Below are positions 13,751-27,264 of a DNA stretch of 64,000 bases, in pieces. Source of the DNA: Balanoglossus misakiensis (lineage: Eukaryota; Hemichordata); contig CM082597.2 of NCBI GenBank assembly GCA_040954595.2, positions 5,828,001 to 5,892,000 on the forward strand. The letters run 5' to 3'. Each line of letters opens with the position of its first letter. Position 1 is the stretch's first letter. The notes under the pieces were generated by a model. It searched no databases and was not told the DNA's origin. It saw nothing but the letters and a program-made list of their open reading frames with translations. Both the position numbers and the translations under genes were made by a program.

Positions 13751-13954
13751 TAACTGTATATTTGCAGGACAATATGCCGAAATTCCATTAGTTGGGTGAA
13801 ACAGTTGAGGAATTAAAATTGATATTTACACGTACGTATTTCCTTGATTTAAACAATAGACCAGGGAAACTTGTCATTTGATATTTGCAATACTGTTTTC
13901 AAATTTAATTTCCAACGAATTGTATTTGTTCAAACATGCACCCCTTTACATTTT

Positions 13955-14400
13955 TCATTGTGCCCTTCAGCAGGTAACGTGTGTACATGCACAAAGACTA
14001 TCTTCTTGTTATCTCGAGGGTAGGGACAATTGACGCACTAACGTCCCAGTTGGTTGGCCCTAACAACCCCTAGGGTGTATCTGCTAACAAAACATGAAAG
14101 AGCACGACATAGCGTCTCCATTTATCCCATGCTCTCTGCGGTGGTTGCAATTCTTTACAAAACATAATAATTTGTCAAGTCCCCTGTGCGCTTTTAATGT
14201 CTTTCAGCAGTTGAAGTGTGTACATACACAAAGACTTTCTCCTTGTTATCTTGAGAAAGGTGTAGGGGCGGGGCAATTGACGCAGCAACGTTCCAGTTCC
14301 AAACATCCCGAAGGCATAGCGTCTCCATGGTGCCTTGCTCTCTCTACCAATAGTTACAATTCTTTGCAAAACACGCATAACTTATCAAGCTTTTAATATA
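13955..14400 (+). repeat. Direct tandem duplication upstream of copy 2 exon 1
   Basis: Two adjoining units of about 220-240 bp share CTTTACA...TTCAGCAG, CACAAAGACT, CAATTGACGCA, ATAGCGTCTCCAT and CAATTCTTT(A/G)CAAAAC. They lie directly before the acceptor-like CGCAG at 14411-14414 that precedes the coding exon. Confidence 0.65.
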
Positions 14401-14436
14401 CAGGTTGATCGCAGATTAGCCGCACAACTCGCAACC

Positions 14437-17400
14437 ATGGCTCGTCTGAGAAGGTGTAAAATGTTGCGAGATTGTCGTGAAATACCCTTAAAGTTAACGC
14501 TCATCGCTACATTCGTCATTCTGTCGGTGACATTAGTGCAGCAAGCAGGTAAGACATTTTAATTCCTCAAAACCAAGCCTAGGTAAGAAATATCAGCAAA
14601 GCGGCAGATCTACACCGTCTAGATGGAAAGAAAGGCTGTCAAGCAGCGAAATCGAGATAATTTAGCTGCGCAAGGGGTTTGTCAAGCAGCAAAACCTAGA
14701 TAGTCTAGCTGCAATTCCCGGGGTTTTTCCCGAAATTCCGTTGGATTTTAAAATGGCGATCAGGAGTATAAACACTCGCTAACTGTCAGTTTTTCCTGAT
14801 ATTAGGTGTTTAAAAGCAAAATTTCGGAATAAAATGTAGCGCGTTCTGGGACTAGTGAATTTAACAATAGTTGTGCCAAACGATTTTGTTAAACTCTCAA
14901 TACTCTTTTGAAGATAGAAAAAAATCGGAGTACGGACAAGTCTAGCTATGCATGGCTGCAGGACCCTTGTGTCTTAATGCCGGCGATACCGCCGAGGAGT
15001 TTTTTTTATCTTCTACAAAAGTATTGAGAGTTTCACAAAATCGTTTGGCACAAGTATTTTCAAACGCATTAGTCCCTGAACGCGCTACATGTTATTCGAA
15101 AATGTTGCGTTTCATTCATTCATTCATTCATGTAAATATCGGGATAAACTTACAGTTACAGGGCTGTGTACCTTACGGTGATGCCTTGGGTGCTCACCGG
15201 CCGTAAGACACAAGGGCCCTGCAGCCATGCATAGCTAGAGACGTGCCCGTGCTCCGAGTTTTTTTATCTTCTACAAAAGTATTGAGAGTTTCACAAAATC
15301 GTTTGGCACTACTATATGTAAATTCACTAGTCCCTGAACGCGCTACATGTTATTCCAACATGTTGCTTTTCATTCATTCATTCATTCATTCATTCATTCA
15401 AGTAAATATCGGGATAAACTTACAGTTACAGGGATGTGTATCCTACGGTGATGCCTTGGGGGGCTCGCCGGCCGTAAGACACAAGGGCCCTGAAGCCTTG
15501 CATAGCTAGACATGTCCGTACTCCGAGTTTTTTTATCTTCTACAAAAGTATTGAGAGTTTCACAAAATCGTTTGGCACTACTATATGCAAATTCACTAGT
15601 CCCTGAACGCGCTACATGTTATTCCAACATGTTGCTTTTCATTCATTCATTCATTCATTCATTCATTCATTCATTCATTCATTCATTCATTCATTCATTC
15701 ATTCATTCATTCAAGTAAATATCGGGATAAACTTATAGTTACAGGGATGTGTATCCTACGGTGATGCCTTGGGGGGCTCGCCGGCCGTAAGACACAAGGG
15801 CCCTGAAGCCTTGCATAGCTAGACGTGTCCGTACTCCGAGTTTTTTTATCTTCTACAAAAGTATTGAGAGTTTCACAAAATCGTTTGGCACTACTATATG
15901 TAAATTCACTAGTCCCTGAATGCGCTACATGTTATTCCAACATGTTGCTTTTCATTCATTCATTCATTCATTCATTCATTCATTCATTCATTCATTCATT
16001 CATTCATTCATTCATTCATTCATTCATTCATTCATTCATTCATTCATTCAAGTAAATATCGGGATAAACTTACAGTTACAGGGATGTGTACCTTACGGTG
16101 ATACCTTGGGTGCTCACCGGCCGTAAGACACAAGGGCCCTGCAGCCATGCATAGCTAGAGACGTGTCCGTGCTCCGAGTTTTTTTTTCTATCTTCTTCAG
16201 TAGTATTGAGAGTTCAACAAAATCGTTTGGCACAACTATTTTCAAACGCATTAGTCCCTGAACGCGCTACATGTTATTCCAAAATGTTGCGTTTCATTCA
16301 TTCATTCATTCATGTAAATATCGGGATAAACTTACAGTTACAGGGCTGTGTACCTTACGGTGATGCCTTGGGTGCTCACCGGCCGTAAGACACAAGGGCC
16401 CTGCAGCCATGCATAGCTAGAGACGTGTCCGTGCTCCGAGTTTTTTTATCTTCTACAAAAGTATTGAGAGTTTCACAAAATCGTTTGGCACTACTATATG
16501 CAAATTCACTAGTCCCTGAACGCGCTACATGTTATTCCAACATGTTGCTTTTCATTCATTCATTCATTCATTCATTCATTCATTCATTCATTCATTCATT
16601 CATTCAAGTAAATATCGGGATAAACTTACAGTTACAGGGATGTGTATCCTACGGTGATGCCTTGGGGGGCTCGCCGGCCGTAAGACACAAGGGCCCTGAA
16701 GCCTTGCATAGCTAGACGTGTCCGTACTCCGAGTTTTTTTATCTTCTACAAAAGTATTGAGAGTTTCACAAAATCGTTTGGCACTACTATATGTAAATTC
16801 ACTAGTCCCTGAATGCGCTACATGTTATTCCAACATGTTGCTTTTCATTCATTCATTCATTCATTCATTCATTCATTCATTCATTCATTCATTCATTCAT
16901 TCATTCATTCATTCATTCATTCATTCATTCAAGTAAATATCGGGATAAACTTACAGTTACAGGGATGTGTACCTTACGGTGATACCTTGGGTGCTCACCT
17001 GCCGTAAGACACAAGGGCCCTGCAGCCATGCATAGCTAGAGACGTGTCCGTGCTCCGAGTTTTTTTTTTCTATCTTCTTCAGTAGTATTGAGAGTTCAAC
17101 AAAATCGTTTGGCACAACTATTTTCAAACGCATTAGTCCCTGAACGCGCTACATGTTATTCCAAAATGTTGCGTTTCATTCATTCATTCATTCATGTAAA
17201 TATCGGGATAAACTTACAGTTACAGGGCTGTGTACCTTACGGTGATGCCTTGGGTGCTCACCGGCCGTAAGACACAAGGGCCCTGCAGCCATGCATAGCT
17301 AGAGACGTGTCCGTGCTCCGAGTTTTTTTATCTTCTACAAAAGTATTGAGAGTTTCACAAAATCGTTTGGCACTACTATATGCAAATTCACTAGTCCCTG

Positions 17401-20400
17401 AACGCGCTACATGTTATTCCAACATGTTGCTTTTCATTCATTCATTCATTCATTCATTCATTCATTCATTCATTCATTCATTCATTCATTCATTCATTCA
17501 AGTAAATATCGGGATAAACTTATAGTTACAGGGATGTGTATCCTACGGTGATGCCTTGGGGGGCTCGCCGGCCGTAAGACACAAGGGCCCTGAAGCCTTG
17601 CATAGCTAGACATGTCCGTACTCCGAGTTTTTTTATCTTCTACAAAAGTATTGAGAGTTTCACAAAATCGTTTGGCACTACTATATGTAAATTCACTAGT
17701 CCCTGAATGCGCTACATGTTATTCCAACATGTTGCTTTTCATTCATTCATTCATTCATTCATTCATTCATTCATTCATTCATTCATTCAAGTAAATATCG
17801 GGATAAACTTACAGTTACAGGGATGTGTACCTTACGGTGATACCTTGGGTGCTCACCGGCCGTAAGACACAAGGGCCCTGCAGCCATGCATAGCTAGAGA
17901 CGTGTCCGTGCTCCGAGTTTTTTTTTCTATCTTCTTCAGTAGTATTGAGAGTTCAACAAAATCGTTTGGCACAACTATTTTCAAACGCATTAGTCCCTGA
18001 ACGCGCTACATGTTATTCCAAAATGTTGCGTTTCATTCATTCATTCATTCATGTAAATATCGGGATAAAGTTACAGTTACAGGGCTGTGTACCTTACGGT
18101 GATGCCTTGGGTGCTCACCGGCCGTAAGACACAAGGGCCCTGCAGCCATGCATAGCTAGAGACGTGTCCGTGCTCCGAGTTTTTTTATCTTCTACAAAAG
18201 TATTGAGAGTTTCACAAAATCGTTTGGCACTACTATATGCAAATTCACTAGTCCCTGAACGCGCTACATGTTATTCCAACATGTTGCTTTTCATTCATTC
18301 ATTCATTCATTCATTCATTCATTCAAGTAAATATCGGGATAAACTTACAGTTACAGGGATGTGTACCTTACGGTGATGCCTTGGGGGGCTCGCCGGCCGT
18401 AAGACACAAGGGCCCTGAAGCCATGCATAGCTAGACGTGTCCGTACTCCGAGTTTTTTTTATCTTCTACAAAAGTATTGAGAGTTTCACAAAATCGTTTG
18501 GCACAACTATTTTTAAATTCACTAGTCCCAGAACGCGCTTCATGTTATTCCATAATGTTGCTTTTAAACACATAAATATCAGGAAAAACTTGCAGTTAGC
18601 GAGTGTTTGTACTCCTGATCGCCATTTTGAAATCCAACGCAGTTTCGGGAAAAATCCAGGGAATTGCAGCTATACTATCTAGGTTTTGCTGCTTGACAGC
18701 CTTTCTTTCCATCTAGACGGTGTAGATTCGCCGCTTTGCTGATATTTCTTACCTAGGCCTGAAAACAGAAGCACATGAATCTTATTATTTTGTGATTGTT
18801 TAAACTGACTGTCATAAGAATAACGATTTTATTTCCAGGTTGCGTCACCTACCACGTTTTCGGGTATATGGATCAGCCTTCTGCCTACAGTTTTTGTGAG
18901 CGATTAGGTCTCCGTCTTGTTAAAGATGACAGCGAAGAAAAACACGCAGCTATAGTAAACAGTTTAAAAGGACGAGGCTTTATTCCATACACTGAATTAT
19001 GGATAGATGCTCGACTGACTGACAACGGAAGCGTAGTCACAAGAGACGGGGAAATTTTGACTCACAAGCCCAGGGGTACAGATTTTTCAGAAAATGATGG
19101 AGAGTGTCTCGCACTGGCGTGAGTTCAGCGTTTTCAAACTATATTATAATATGCAAAACTGTGTGATTTTTTTTGCTCATAATAATACAGCTCAACTTGA
19201 AGCAATCATTCTGTGTCATGCGCAGAAGCTGACAATGGAAAATCAGTAGGGACAGAGTTTATTGACAATTTAAAGACATGCAGATGTTACAATAGACAAT
19301 ATATTCGGATCACAATTATATTTCTTTTGTAATTGCGTACACATGTCTCCTTTTGTGGAAAAATTCAATTCGGTAACTGTAAGATATGTCCAGATTTATC
19401 TCATCGTTTACCAAACTTTCACAACAAAATGTGTTACAACAATCTAACTCTGATTTATTTAAGTTTCTGCCAATTTTAGATCATGTAGACTTTATTCTCC
19501 ATTGTCTTTGGATCTTAGTCAACCGTTAAGGAGAAATTGCAGAAAACGTTTTGTAGTATACATTATAATATACCTCATGCTAATACTGTGTTGTGATTCG
19601 CCATAATCCGTCACGTGATAGGAAAATATAATCGACGATGGATCCCTAGGGAAAATTTCAATCGGAAACTGTGAGATATGTCCATTTTACCGTTGAACAA
19701 AAACCTGTCTCTGCAAAAATGTGGTACAACAATCTAACAAATTTATCTCATGTTTCTGACAATTTAAGATCACGTGGATTGAATTCTTCATTGTTGTTTG
19801 ATGGTTGATCGGCGTTAATGAGTGGAGATAACATATTATTACTTGACGTTTCAATTACCAGGAATGACGCATGGATAAATATTAATTGTAACACGAACGG
19901 CACCGTCGGCCCTCTATTGGAGGTTCTGTGTGAAAATGCGAGTAAGTTCTAGTTCAATTAATTCTTTTACACTTACTTCATACTTTTCCTTATGACTGAT
20001 CGACCTATCTTTGTTGGTTCAAGTGGAAAGACACGTTTTTAATTTATGTATTTTTATAACATTTGCCTCTTTATGTATATGAAACAATCACCTTCTTAAA
20101 TTGATATAACATGTATTTGGTTTATTTACGAAATATATGTAGATACTTATCGGTGTTTTTTCGCCATTTTTATTATTATACAGACGACAAATAAACGCTT
20201 AATTAGAGACACTAAACCATTATAGACATTTATTTTAAAGCCTCTATAGCTGCCAAATTTCACATTATTTCCGCAGTAAAATACTTCAAATATATTCCCT
20301 ATCCTCTAAAATCCTCACCATTATGCCGTATTACCTGCAATTGCATCAGTTTGTCATCTCTTGGCGTGGCATACCACGATAGCTGCGTACTGTTTGTATG

Positions 20401-23400
20401 GAGGCTGATTAAATCGGTGCGGCACCTGTTTAATACATGTTCAAAATTGCAATCGGGCATCGATAAGGTGTTCATGTATACCTATCAGCTAGTAGGCTTA
20501 TTTAGATGGATCAATTTAAGTTGGAAAATAAAATCATGAAAATAATGCAAAAAGTGGCAGCTTTAGAGGATTTTAAGGGAAATAAATTACGTTTATCTCA
20601 TTTGCAGCTTCTTTCGACTTAACTACGACTCTCACGAGGAGCGTGGTTGATGCACACAAGGTATGTGAAAAGTTTGGGTTACGTCTTCTAACCGACACAA
20701 CCCCATGGGATTACGACCAGTACTGTTTGGGCGGTCCATTGGTGCAGGATTTTGTGGGTTATATATGGATTGATGCTTTCATCGCGGCAGATGGCAAAGT
20801 CAAGACAGCCAGTGGTTTTATATTGGAATACACGCCTTTTATTGGCAACGTGCGATTAGAAGTCGGATTGTGCGTTTACGTAGAGTGAGTCATTCTTTGT
20901 TCACGCTGTTTTCCGCGTTGCTAGAACCGTATGCATGTTTTTCCATTTCTTTAATCATTTTAACTAGCTGTCATAGGCGTTGGAACTTGCGAGATTACTT
21001 TGGAGAAAAGATGGCAGTTAAATGTGTGTATGCTTGTTGCAACATGTGTTTCTTATCTTAAAGGTTACAATCAGTAATTTGCACTATTTCTGGTATTTTA
21101 TCAACTTAATCTGCCATATCGTCTGAATTGCAAAGCATACTTTGAGCATGGTACTCTACAGCTAACGCTGATTGCATTACAATTCCAACATGTGCCCTAC
21201 AACATGAAAGACAGTGGATGTAAGAAAGTAATCGGAACCCTGCGCATGTCAAGATTGAGTTTTTATATTGAACGATTTTGGAAAACTAAGCCAGGGTATG
21301 CTTCATGAATAATTATTTTATTCAAATAACGCAAAATGTGGCGTTATGACCAACCCGCATTCTGTAGAGATCACTATTGACACTGTACAGCAATCATTGA
21401 ACAAGTCTTAAACAATAATTTGTTATACAGTTGCGACGACGAAATAATTAGTAGAAAAACCATATGGTCCCTTGAAAACTGCACTGAGAATAGACTGGTT
21501 GTTTGCGAGGATAAAAGTAAGTAGTTGTGACATCAGCCTTTCCTGCATAGTTGACCACCTGTGTAGTTCTGTGGTGTGTATACATACAACATATGCCATA
21601 ATACATGGAAAGTCGACAAATGCATACGCATGGTAACTACATTTATATGCGTTGGAAGGGAGTCACATTGGAAATGCCTGTATGTGTAATGGACCATCTC
21701 TTGTTGCTTTCGGTAAATGGATAATTGAAACAAAAGTTGTATTGTTCCGCCACAAGACGGTTAAATGATGGTCCTGCAGTGTATAGGAAGAGAATCGAAG
21801 GAACAATGACTTAAACTATTGCAGCGCCTTAACTTCAGTGTGGACATGAACATTCCGCTAGGTTATATAGGTTGAAAACTAAGTGAAACTCTAGATAATA
21901 GTCAAGTTGTTTGAAGACCATATTCGTCTGCTTGCCTTTGCATGTGTCAACTTAGTGCCGTGTACATACAAGGGAGTCGAATAATAATATCCAAATGTTT
22001 CATGGACATTATTGGCATGATTATTGGCATGTTTGATCTCGCGATGACTTTTGTATGAGATTATTTTTACCGATTTCATTAGTATACACAGATAAAGGAA
22101 TGCATGACATTGAAATTATTTATGACTGACTTGACATGAAAGGAGGTTGTTGACAACGGAGTAAAGATGTCCCCTGAAAATGTTATATATTCATGTACTA
22201 TTTTTAAGTCACGAATGCCTTCTCAATTTTATAAATACAACACATAATATTTTGGCACCTCTCACATCATCTGTCTTTTACATTTGCAACATTCAGATGA
22301 CTTACTTCTGCTGCGGGAGAGCTTGGTCAGGATAAGTGACGATGAATTCAGAACAGCAGATGTGGTAAGAAAGGTTTCAATCATTTGAGACTGATGTAAT
22401 GCACTGTAGTGTAAAAAGCCACAAGTTAGCGACGTCCACTGAAACGTACTTTAAATGTCTTTATGGGATATGACTATTTTGTGACAACCACATACTAAAT
22501 AGCTGTATTTTCTTTTGCCAGGGTATTAGTGTAATTGACAAGGTGGACACTTTAACCTCTGACCTCTTAAATAAAAGTGTCATATTTGAAGGAAGAATTC
22601 TATTTGCAAAAGGTATTGTGATCTTTTTTATTTAAGACCGCAATGATCCGTGACGTCATTATGTATTTCAACACCGTCCGCATTAAATATCATTCAATGA
22701 TGTAAATACGATAATGGTATCATACGCAGAAATGTAGAACCCTACAATCCCTAAGCGTATCGAATATGTGTCAACTATACTTCGTTTGTTTCAATGAATC
22801 ATGCAGATAATTGGTGTCCATCAATTATGTTATTCTCAGAAAAACTAAGCATTGGGCAATTCCAAAAGCTGATGGATACGAGAAAAGAGACACACTTATT
22901 ATCAACCGGCGTATGATGCAATAGCCGATGCAGACCGACAGAGTGAGAAAGTTTTAAATGTCAATAATTATAAATTTCAGAAACACTGAATGTTATGCAA
23001 AATGTGGTAGACAGAATGCAGTCCCTAATTGACGCCAATCCGAGCGACAGGCTGAAACCCGGGCAGGCAAATCACCTGACAAAGATAACAACGAAAGTAT
23101 TCCGCCAGTTATCAATGTTTATACTGAACGAGACTAATTATGGACATGGACCAATCATCGTGAAAACGTCTTCTCTTGTGCTGCATCTGGAAAAGAACTT
23201 TACGCAGGACTTGTGCGACACCAGTATAATGATTGGAGATGGAAGTGGATTCAATATTCCACCAGCAGACAGTATGTTTCCACAATTGTCGCAGGACACA
23301 GTCTTGAACGTGATGGTTCGTATACAACGTCTATAATCAGAAAAAAAAATATTTCATTTTCAATCATACACTGCTCTATACTTCTATATTGATATTTGTA

Positions 23401-25745
23401 TACTATTGGTCGTTAGGACTTTTCCGCCAGTAAACTATAATATGACGTCCCAGTGATCTTGCAATCATTAATGGAATGAATTGTAGGCTGATATTTGTGT
23501 TGAGTCAATGCATCCGTTGCAATTGATTTTTAAAAAATTAGCCCATACTATATTTTAATGATGATCTTTGGTTTTATGTACAGTATATGTTGTTGTCATC
23601 TTGTGTCCTTATGCTCAAGAATAATTAAAGTAATTTTTTGCCTTTAGATTTTCCGTTTGGGTGTAAATCCCCACAGATTGGCAAATGACACATATGGCTT
23701 TACTACCGATATACTGACCTTGGAATTCAGAGATGAAGATGGTAATGAGATTAAAGGTTGGTTTTCATTAAGGCCAAAAGTGGCATCCTAACATTCTTAG
23801 GGAACTCACAACAATACTTGAAATGTGCAGGGGAAAGAAGTTGCCTCTCTGGAACGCCTTGTCTTAAGGGGTTATTGATTAGGCATGGAGCATGTCCTGT
23901 GTCACCATTGTCGTAACGATGCACAATTTAAACTGGAAAAGGCGAATTCCTTCTTTAAAACAACTTTACCTAGAAACTAAGCAACATATTTGTATACAAA
24001 TACTCGCTCATAATTTCATCTTGGAGGGCGTAACTAGATTAATGACCAATCTGTGAATATACTTTTGAAATCAGTTTGAGTTATAACATAACATTTTTAT
24101 TTTCAGTGAAAAATGCATCAGAGGATCTCGGTGTATGGCTTGGTAATTATCAGACACCTATAAATGAAAGCATCGTCAGGGGATTATACGTGGAAAGTGA
24201 AGGAGTCACTAACTATGCATTGACAGTAACGGTAATCTTCACATACTATATGAAGTTCACTGATCATTACATGTTTTCTGATCTAGTCTTTAACATAACC
24301 ATTTGATCAACAGGGCAAAACTCAAACATGAGTATTAATGGTATTGGTGTTATTTCAAACATAGTGTTATCTGTTACCTCACAAATTTCATTATGTGAAG
24401 TTTATCATGCGTCGATTTCTCATTATTTTCGTTGCAGGCGCTATCGGCCTACTCTGCATTTCAAATAATCCTGGAAGCATCAGCGCCTGTCTTCGAGACT
24501 ACTACAGCATACATGTCACTGGAAAGACTTGACGCCGTCGGTGGCTACAGTGATTTCCATTATGTAACTGAGTTGGTATTTGCAGGGTGTACAGCATCCA
24601 TATTTCTACCAGAAGCAAAGATCACCAGGACGGGCTTGTATTACATATTCTTTGACCTTACCAGTGGTAAGATTGTGGTATTTACATAATTAATACGACT
24701 ATTGCACAATGATCGTTGATTGCAACACATAGTTGTGTTTTCTTTTCTTTTCTTTTTTTTGCTGTTTATGCTTCTTTTTAATTTAAAAAACGAACATGCA
24801 TATGTAGAAAGTTATACTACGATCTTGCGGTTTTAATATAGCTTTCCCAATTTTCTAATTTTACTATCGAGCTTAGATGGGTCCATCTAAATATGCTTAC
24901 TTATGTTTATCTAAATATGCTTACTGATTGTTATACATTTACTTCTTGTCGATGCCCAATTGTGACTGTATGTTGCAATTTGATCAAGTGATATATTAAA
25001 CGGGAGCTCAACCTGTTTAATCGGCCTCCATACAAAGGTGTACACAAAACACGTGGTATGCGTTCTGTATTTCTTTTGCCTTTAGCAGTATAATACAAAA
25101 AATTATGAATTTCATTTTCTGGGTGCACACAACCTTACAGACACTCCAGTTGGTTTTATATGGAATATGTTGATGTAACCTCAGTTCTGTATATCTTTTT
25201 TTCACTACAGCCCGTGGGGTTGACATCACTGTTCTCACTACTCAACACAGATGTAGTTACTTTGACGAGACTAACTGGCAAAATGATGGTTGTAAGGTAT
25301 ACAAATTAATTTCTTCTAAATTTTGCACAAGTTGAAATGCTCCATGTACTTGCGATTGATGAAATTTAAAGACAAGTGGCAATCAGTGTGATTTCAGTGG
25401 TTACTATGGATAAATTTGCAACAAAAACTTAAAATGCAGAACAAGGTACTGCATCTTACAATTAATACTGACACATGGAAAATACCGTAAACGTACAAAA
25501 TGTACTGATTCACGTGGGGGCGCTTTTCCTTGTTTAAATTAACGCTGGGATTTGAACCAGGTGTTTGATCTTGTTTCACTTGCAAAGAAACGCCCAATGC
25601 TTTGTCATCACGTTTTTTTCTGCTTGATATCTTGCAGGTGTCACCAAAATCCGACTTCAATTCTACCCTGTGTCTGTGTAATCACCTGACTGTTTTCAGT
25701 GCAATGGTGGGAGTTGTTGAATCTGATGGACGATTCCACGTTTAG
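14437..25745 (+). CDS. Secreted double C-type lectin / GAIN-GPS protein, copy 2 (complete, 661 aa)
   Basis: Thirteen exons in frame: 14437-14548, 18839-19118, 19862-19941, 20608-20884, 21431-21516, 22297-22364, 22522-22612, 22981-23315, 23648-23756, 24107-24231, 24438-24666, 25211-25296, 25638-25745 (1,986 nt). The start has a good context (AACCATGG). Residues 1-37 are a basic stretch followed by a hydrophobic core, LTLIATFVILSVTLVQQA, read as a signal peptide. Lectin domain 1 spans about 38-157 and lectin domain 2 about 158-278; each has the paired cysteines and a WID core. The GAIN-like region spans about 300-610. The GPS runs from C612 to F646 with CNHLT at 640-644, so cleavage is expected between L643 and T644. 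The last 18 residues (TVFSAMVGVVESDGRFHV) end the protein with no transmembrane helix. Sea urchin egg-jelly receptors and polycystin-1-like proteins combine lectin domains with a GPS, but they continue into membrane segments. Autoproteolysis and secretion are predictions. Confidence 0.87.
14577..18758. mobile_element. Complete foldback element with internal satellite, 4.2 kb
   Basis: The left arm (14577 to about 14990) starts GCCTAGGTAAGAAATATCAG. The right arm (about 18370-18758) is its inverted repeat, ending CTTACCTAGGC. Between them lie about twelve tandem units homologous to the inner half of the right arm. The arm reads TTGCTTTTAAACACATAAATATC where the units read TTGCTTTT, then (ATTC)n, then AAGTAAATATC, so the tetranucleotide arose at one fixed point. 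Flanks are CAAAACCAA on the left and GAAAACAGA on the right, a plausible 8-9 bp target duplication. Copy 3 shows the empty site CTCAAAACAGGAGC in its intron 1 (about 27926-27940). No transposase frame is visible, so it is non-autonomous. Confidence 0.85.
20239..20572. mobile_element. MITE with TTAA flanks, same insertion as at 3661
   Basis: Orthologous insertion in intron 3 of copy 2, flanked by TTAA at 20235-20238 and 20573-20576, with AGCCTCTATAGCTGCC and GGCAGCTTTAGAGGATT ends. It is slightly shorter than the copy 1 version because the CATGCAGTCACAATC stretch is missing. Confidence 0.8.
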
Positions 25746-26334
25746 CACAGGGGCGACCTTTGGGTCTACATACATGTATGTGACAAGATAAGCTTTTCGG
25801 GCGAGTTCTAAACAGATGATGTAGCATTCAAAATGTGTTCGTGTTTTTTAGACTTTATGAAGCAAGAAATGTTCATATTGCAGTTTTGGAAAGAGTTTTT
25901 AGGTGATAATGAATCAAGTAAAAAGCATAGATGTATATTTAGCTAGAGGTGTCCGAAAGAGAAGCGTTTGGATGAAAATTTGATGTTTAAAAAAGAATTG
26001 CATTTTGTTAGGTTGCGTACGTCTATGATTGATTGTGTTTGTCTGTAGTCAGGCGGAGTAATACACTGTTTCATAATTGTACTGCGACACTTTTCGCACT
26101 CTTACATTGTTCTTGCCCAGTGCGCTTACGCTGGACAGAAACACAAGGACCGATGGGTCTGAAATGAGCATTGACGGAGGTTTATAAAAATCATATAGTT
26201 CGATGTAATTTACACATGTCTTTGCAATGTGCCAGGATAGCATATATACATGTATACATTTATCAATGTTTCTGTTTTGTAATAACCAGTACTGTCACTT
26301 GCCATTGTAATAACCCGTTATTGTACTTGTCATT

Positions 26335-26660
26335 AATTGGCGGAGTTATAGTATTCTGTAATTGTGACATATCCCACAGCAGATGTAAATCATCAGTTGA
26401 ATAATGAAAATGTGCTGATAACGTGAGAAGCGGTGGAACGTGACAAATTGTCTGTCTAGAATTACACAGTTTGAGAATAAAAAGGGACCATAAATAAATT
26501 AAAAGCAACTCTCTCAATATCTAACCTCTGGGAATCTGTATTGTAGCATCATTGCCGTGTACAATGCATGGAAAGCAGGACATTGTATATCATATATAAG
26601 CCTACACTCAAGAGAGATGCATATTTACAAGACATATGCAGAATTTCTATAAATTGAGTC
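26335..26660 (+). repeat. Upstream module, partial copy C
   Basis: Diverged copy of the module at 12740-13165 (CCCACAGCAGATGTAAATCATC, AATTAAAAGCAACTCTCTC, TAACCTCTGGGAATCTG). No exon 1 sequence follows it; instead there is a long (TATG)n tract. It may mark another lost gene copy. Confidence 0.6.
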
Positions 26661-26756
26661 AAACCAGCTACACATATTGTTATGCAAAACGGCCCACCCC
26701 AACATACATTCCACCATCTGCGTACCTGCATATGAACGCGCCTCCCCCCTTGTACG

Positions 26757-26880
26757 TATGTATGTATGTATGTATGTATGTATGTATGTATGTATGTATG
26801 TATGTATGTATGTATGTATGTATGTATGTATGTATGTATGTATGTATGTATGTATGTATGTATGTATGTATGTATGTATG
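26757..26880. repeat. (TATG)n microsatellite, about 31 units
   Basis: Uninterrupted TATG repeat of about 124 bp followed by four GAAT units. Open frames on both strands here (YVCM or HTYI repeats) are artefacts of the period. Confidence 0.95.
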
Positions 26881-27164
26881 ATTAAATGAATGAATGAATG
26901 AATGTAAAATTTGCATAGTAATTTGTAATAGCTGCGAAGTGAATTTTGGTGAGGATCTAAATTCATTATTCTATACTTACAATGTAGGTAATGTGTTTAC
27001 CTGACATACACAGGAATGAAAACAGAAAATGTATCCCTGATCTATTGAACAGAAAACAAAAATAGTTTGTTTTTAAATCTCTCCATTGTCCATTCCTTGT
27101 CTAGATGAAAATGCTATTTTGGCCGACCTAAGTATAAAATCTTTAGTTTATATCAGACAAAGCA

Positions 27165-27235
27165 ATTTGTTGGGTGGGTGGGTGGGTGGGTTGGGTGAGT
27201 GAGTGAGTGAGTGAGTGAGTGAATATTTCTTGAGT
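27165..27235. repeat. (GGGT)n and (GAGT)n microsatellites
   Basis: GGTGGGTGGGTGGG passes into GAGTGAGTGAGTGAG, about 55 bp in all, in the spacer between copies 2 and 3. Confidence 0.9.
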
Positions 27236-27264
27236 GAGTATGTCGTGATTAGATAGGTTATACA

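Noticed and set aside
313-18376. Many small open frames with FIHSFIHS repeats
   Set aside because: They are translations of the (ATTC)n tract inside the satellite units. A tetranucleotide tract has no stop codon in this phase, and the frames repeat with the satellite.
26625-26966. Open frames on both strands with HTYI or YVCM repeats
   Set aside because: Produced by the (TATG)n microsatellite; no splice or homology support.
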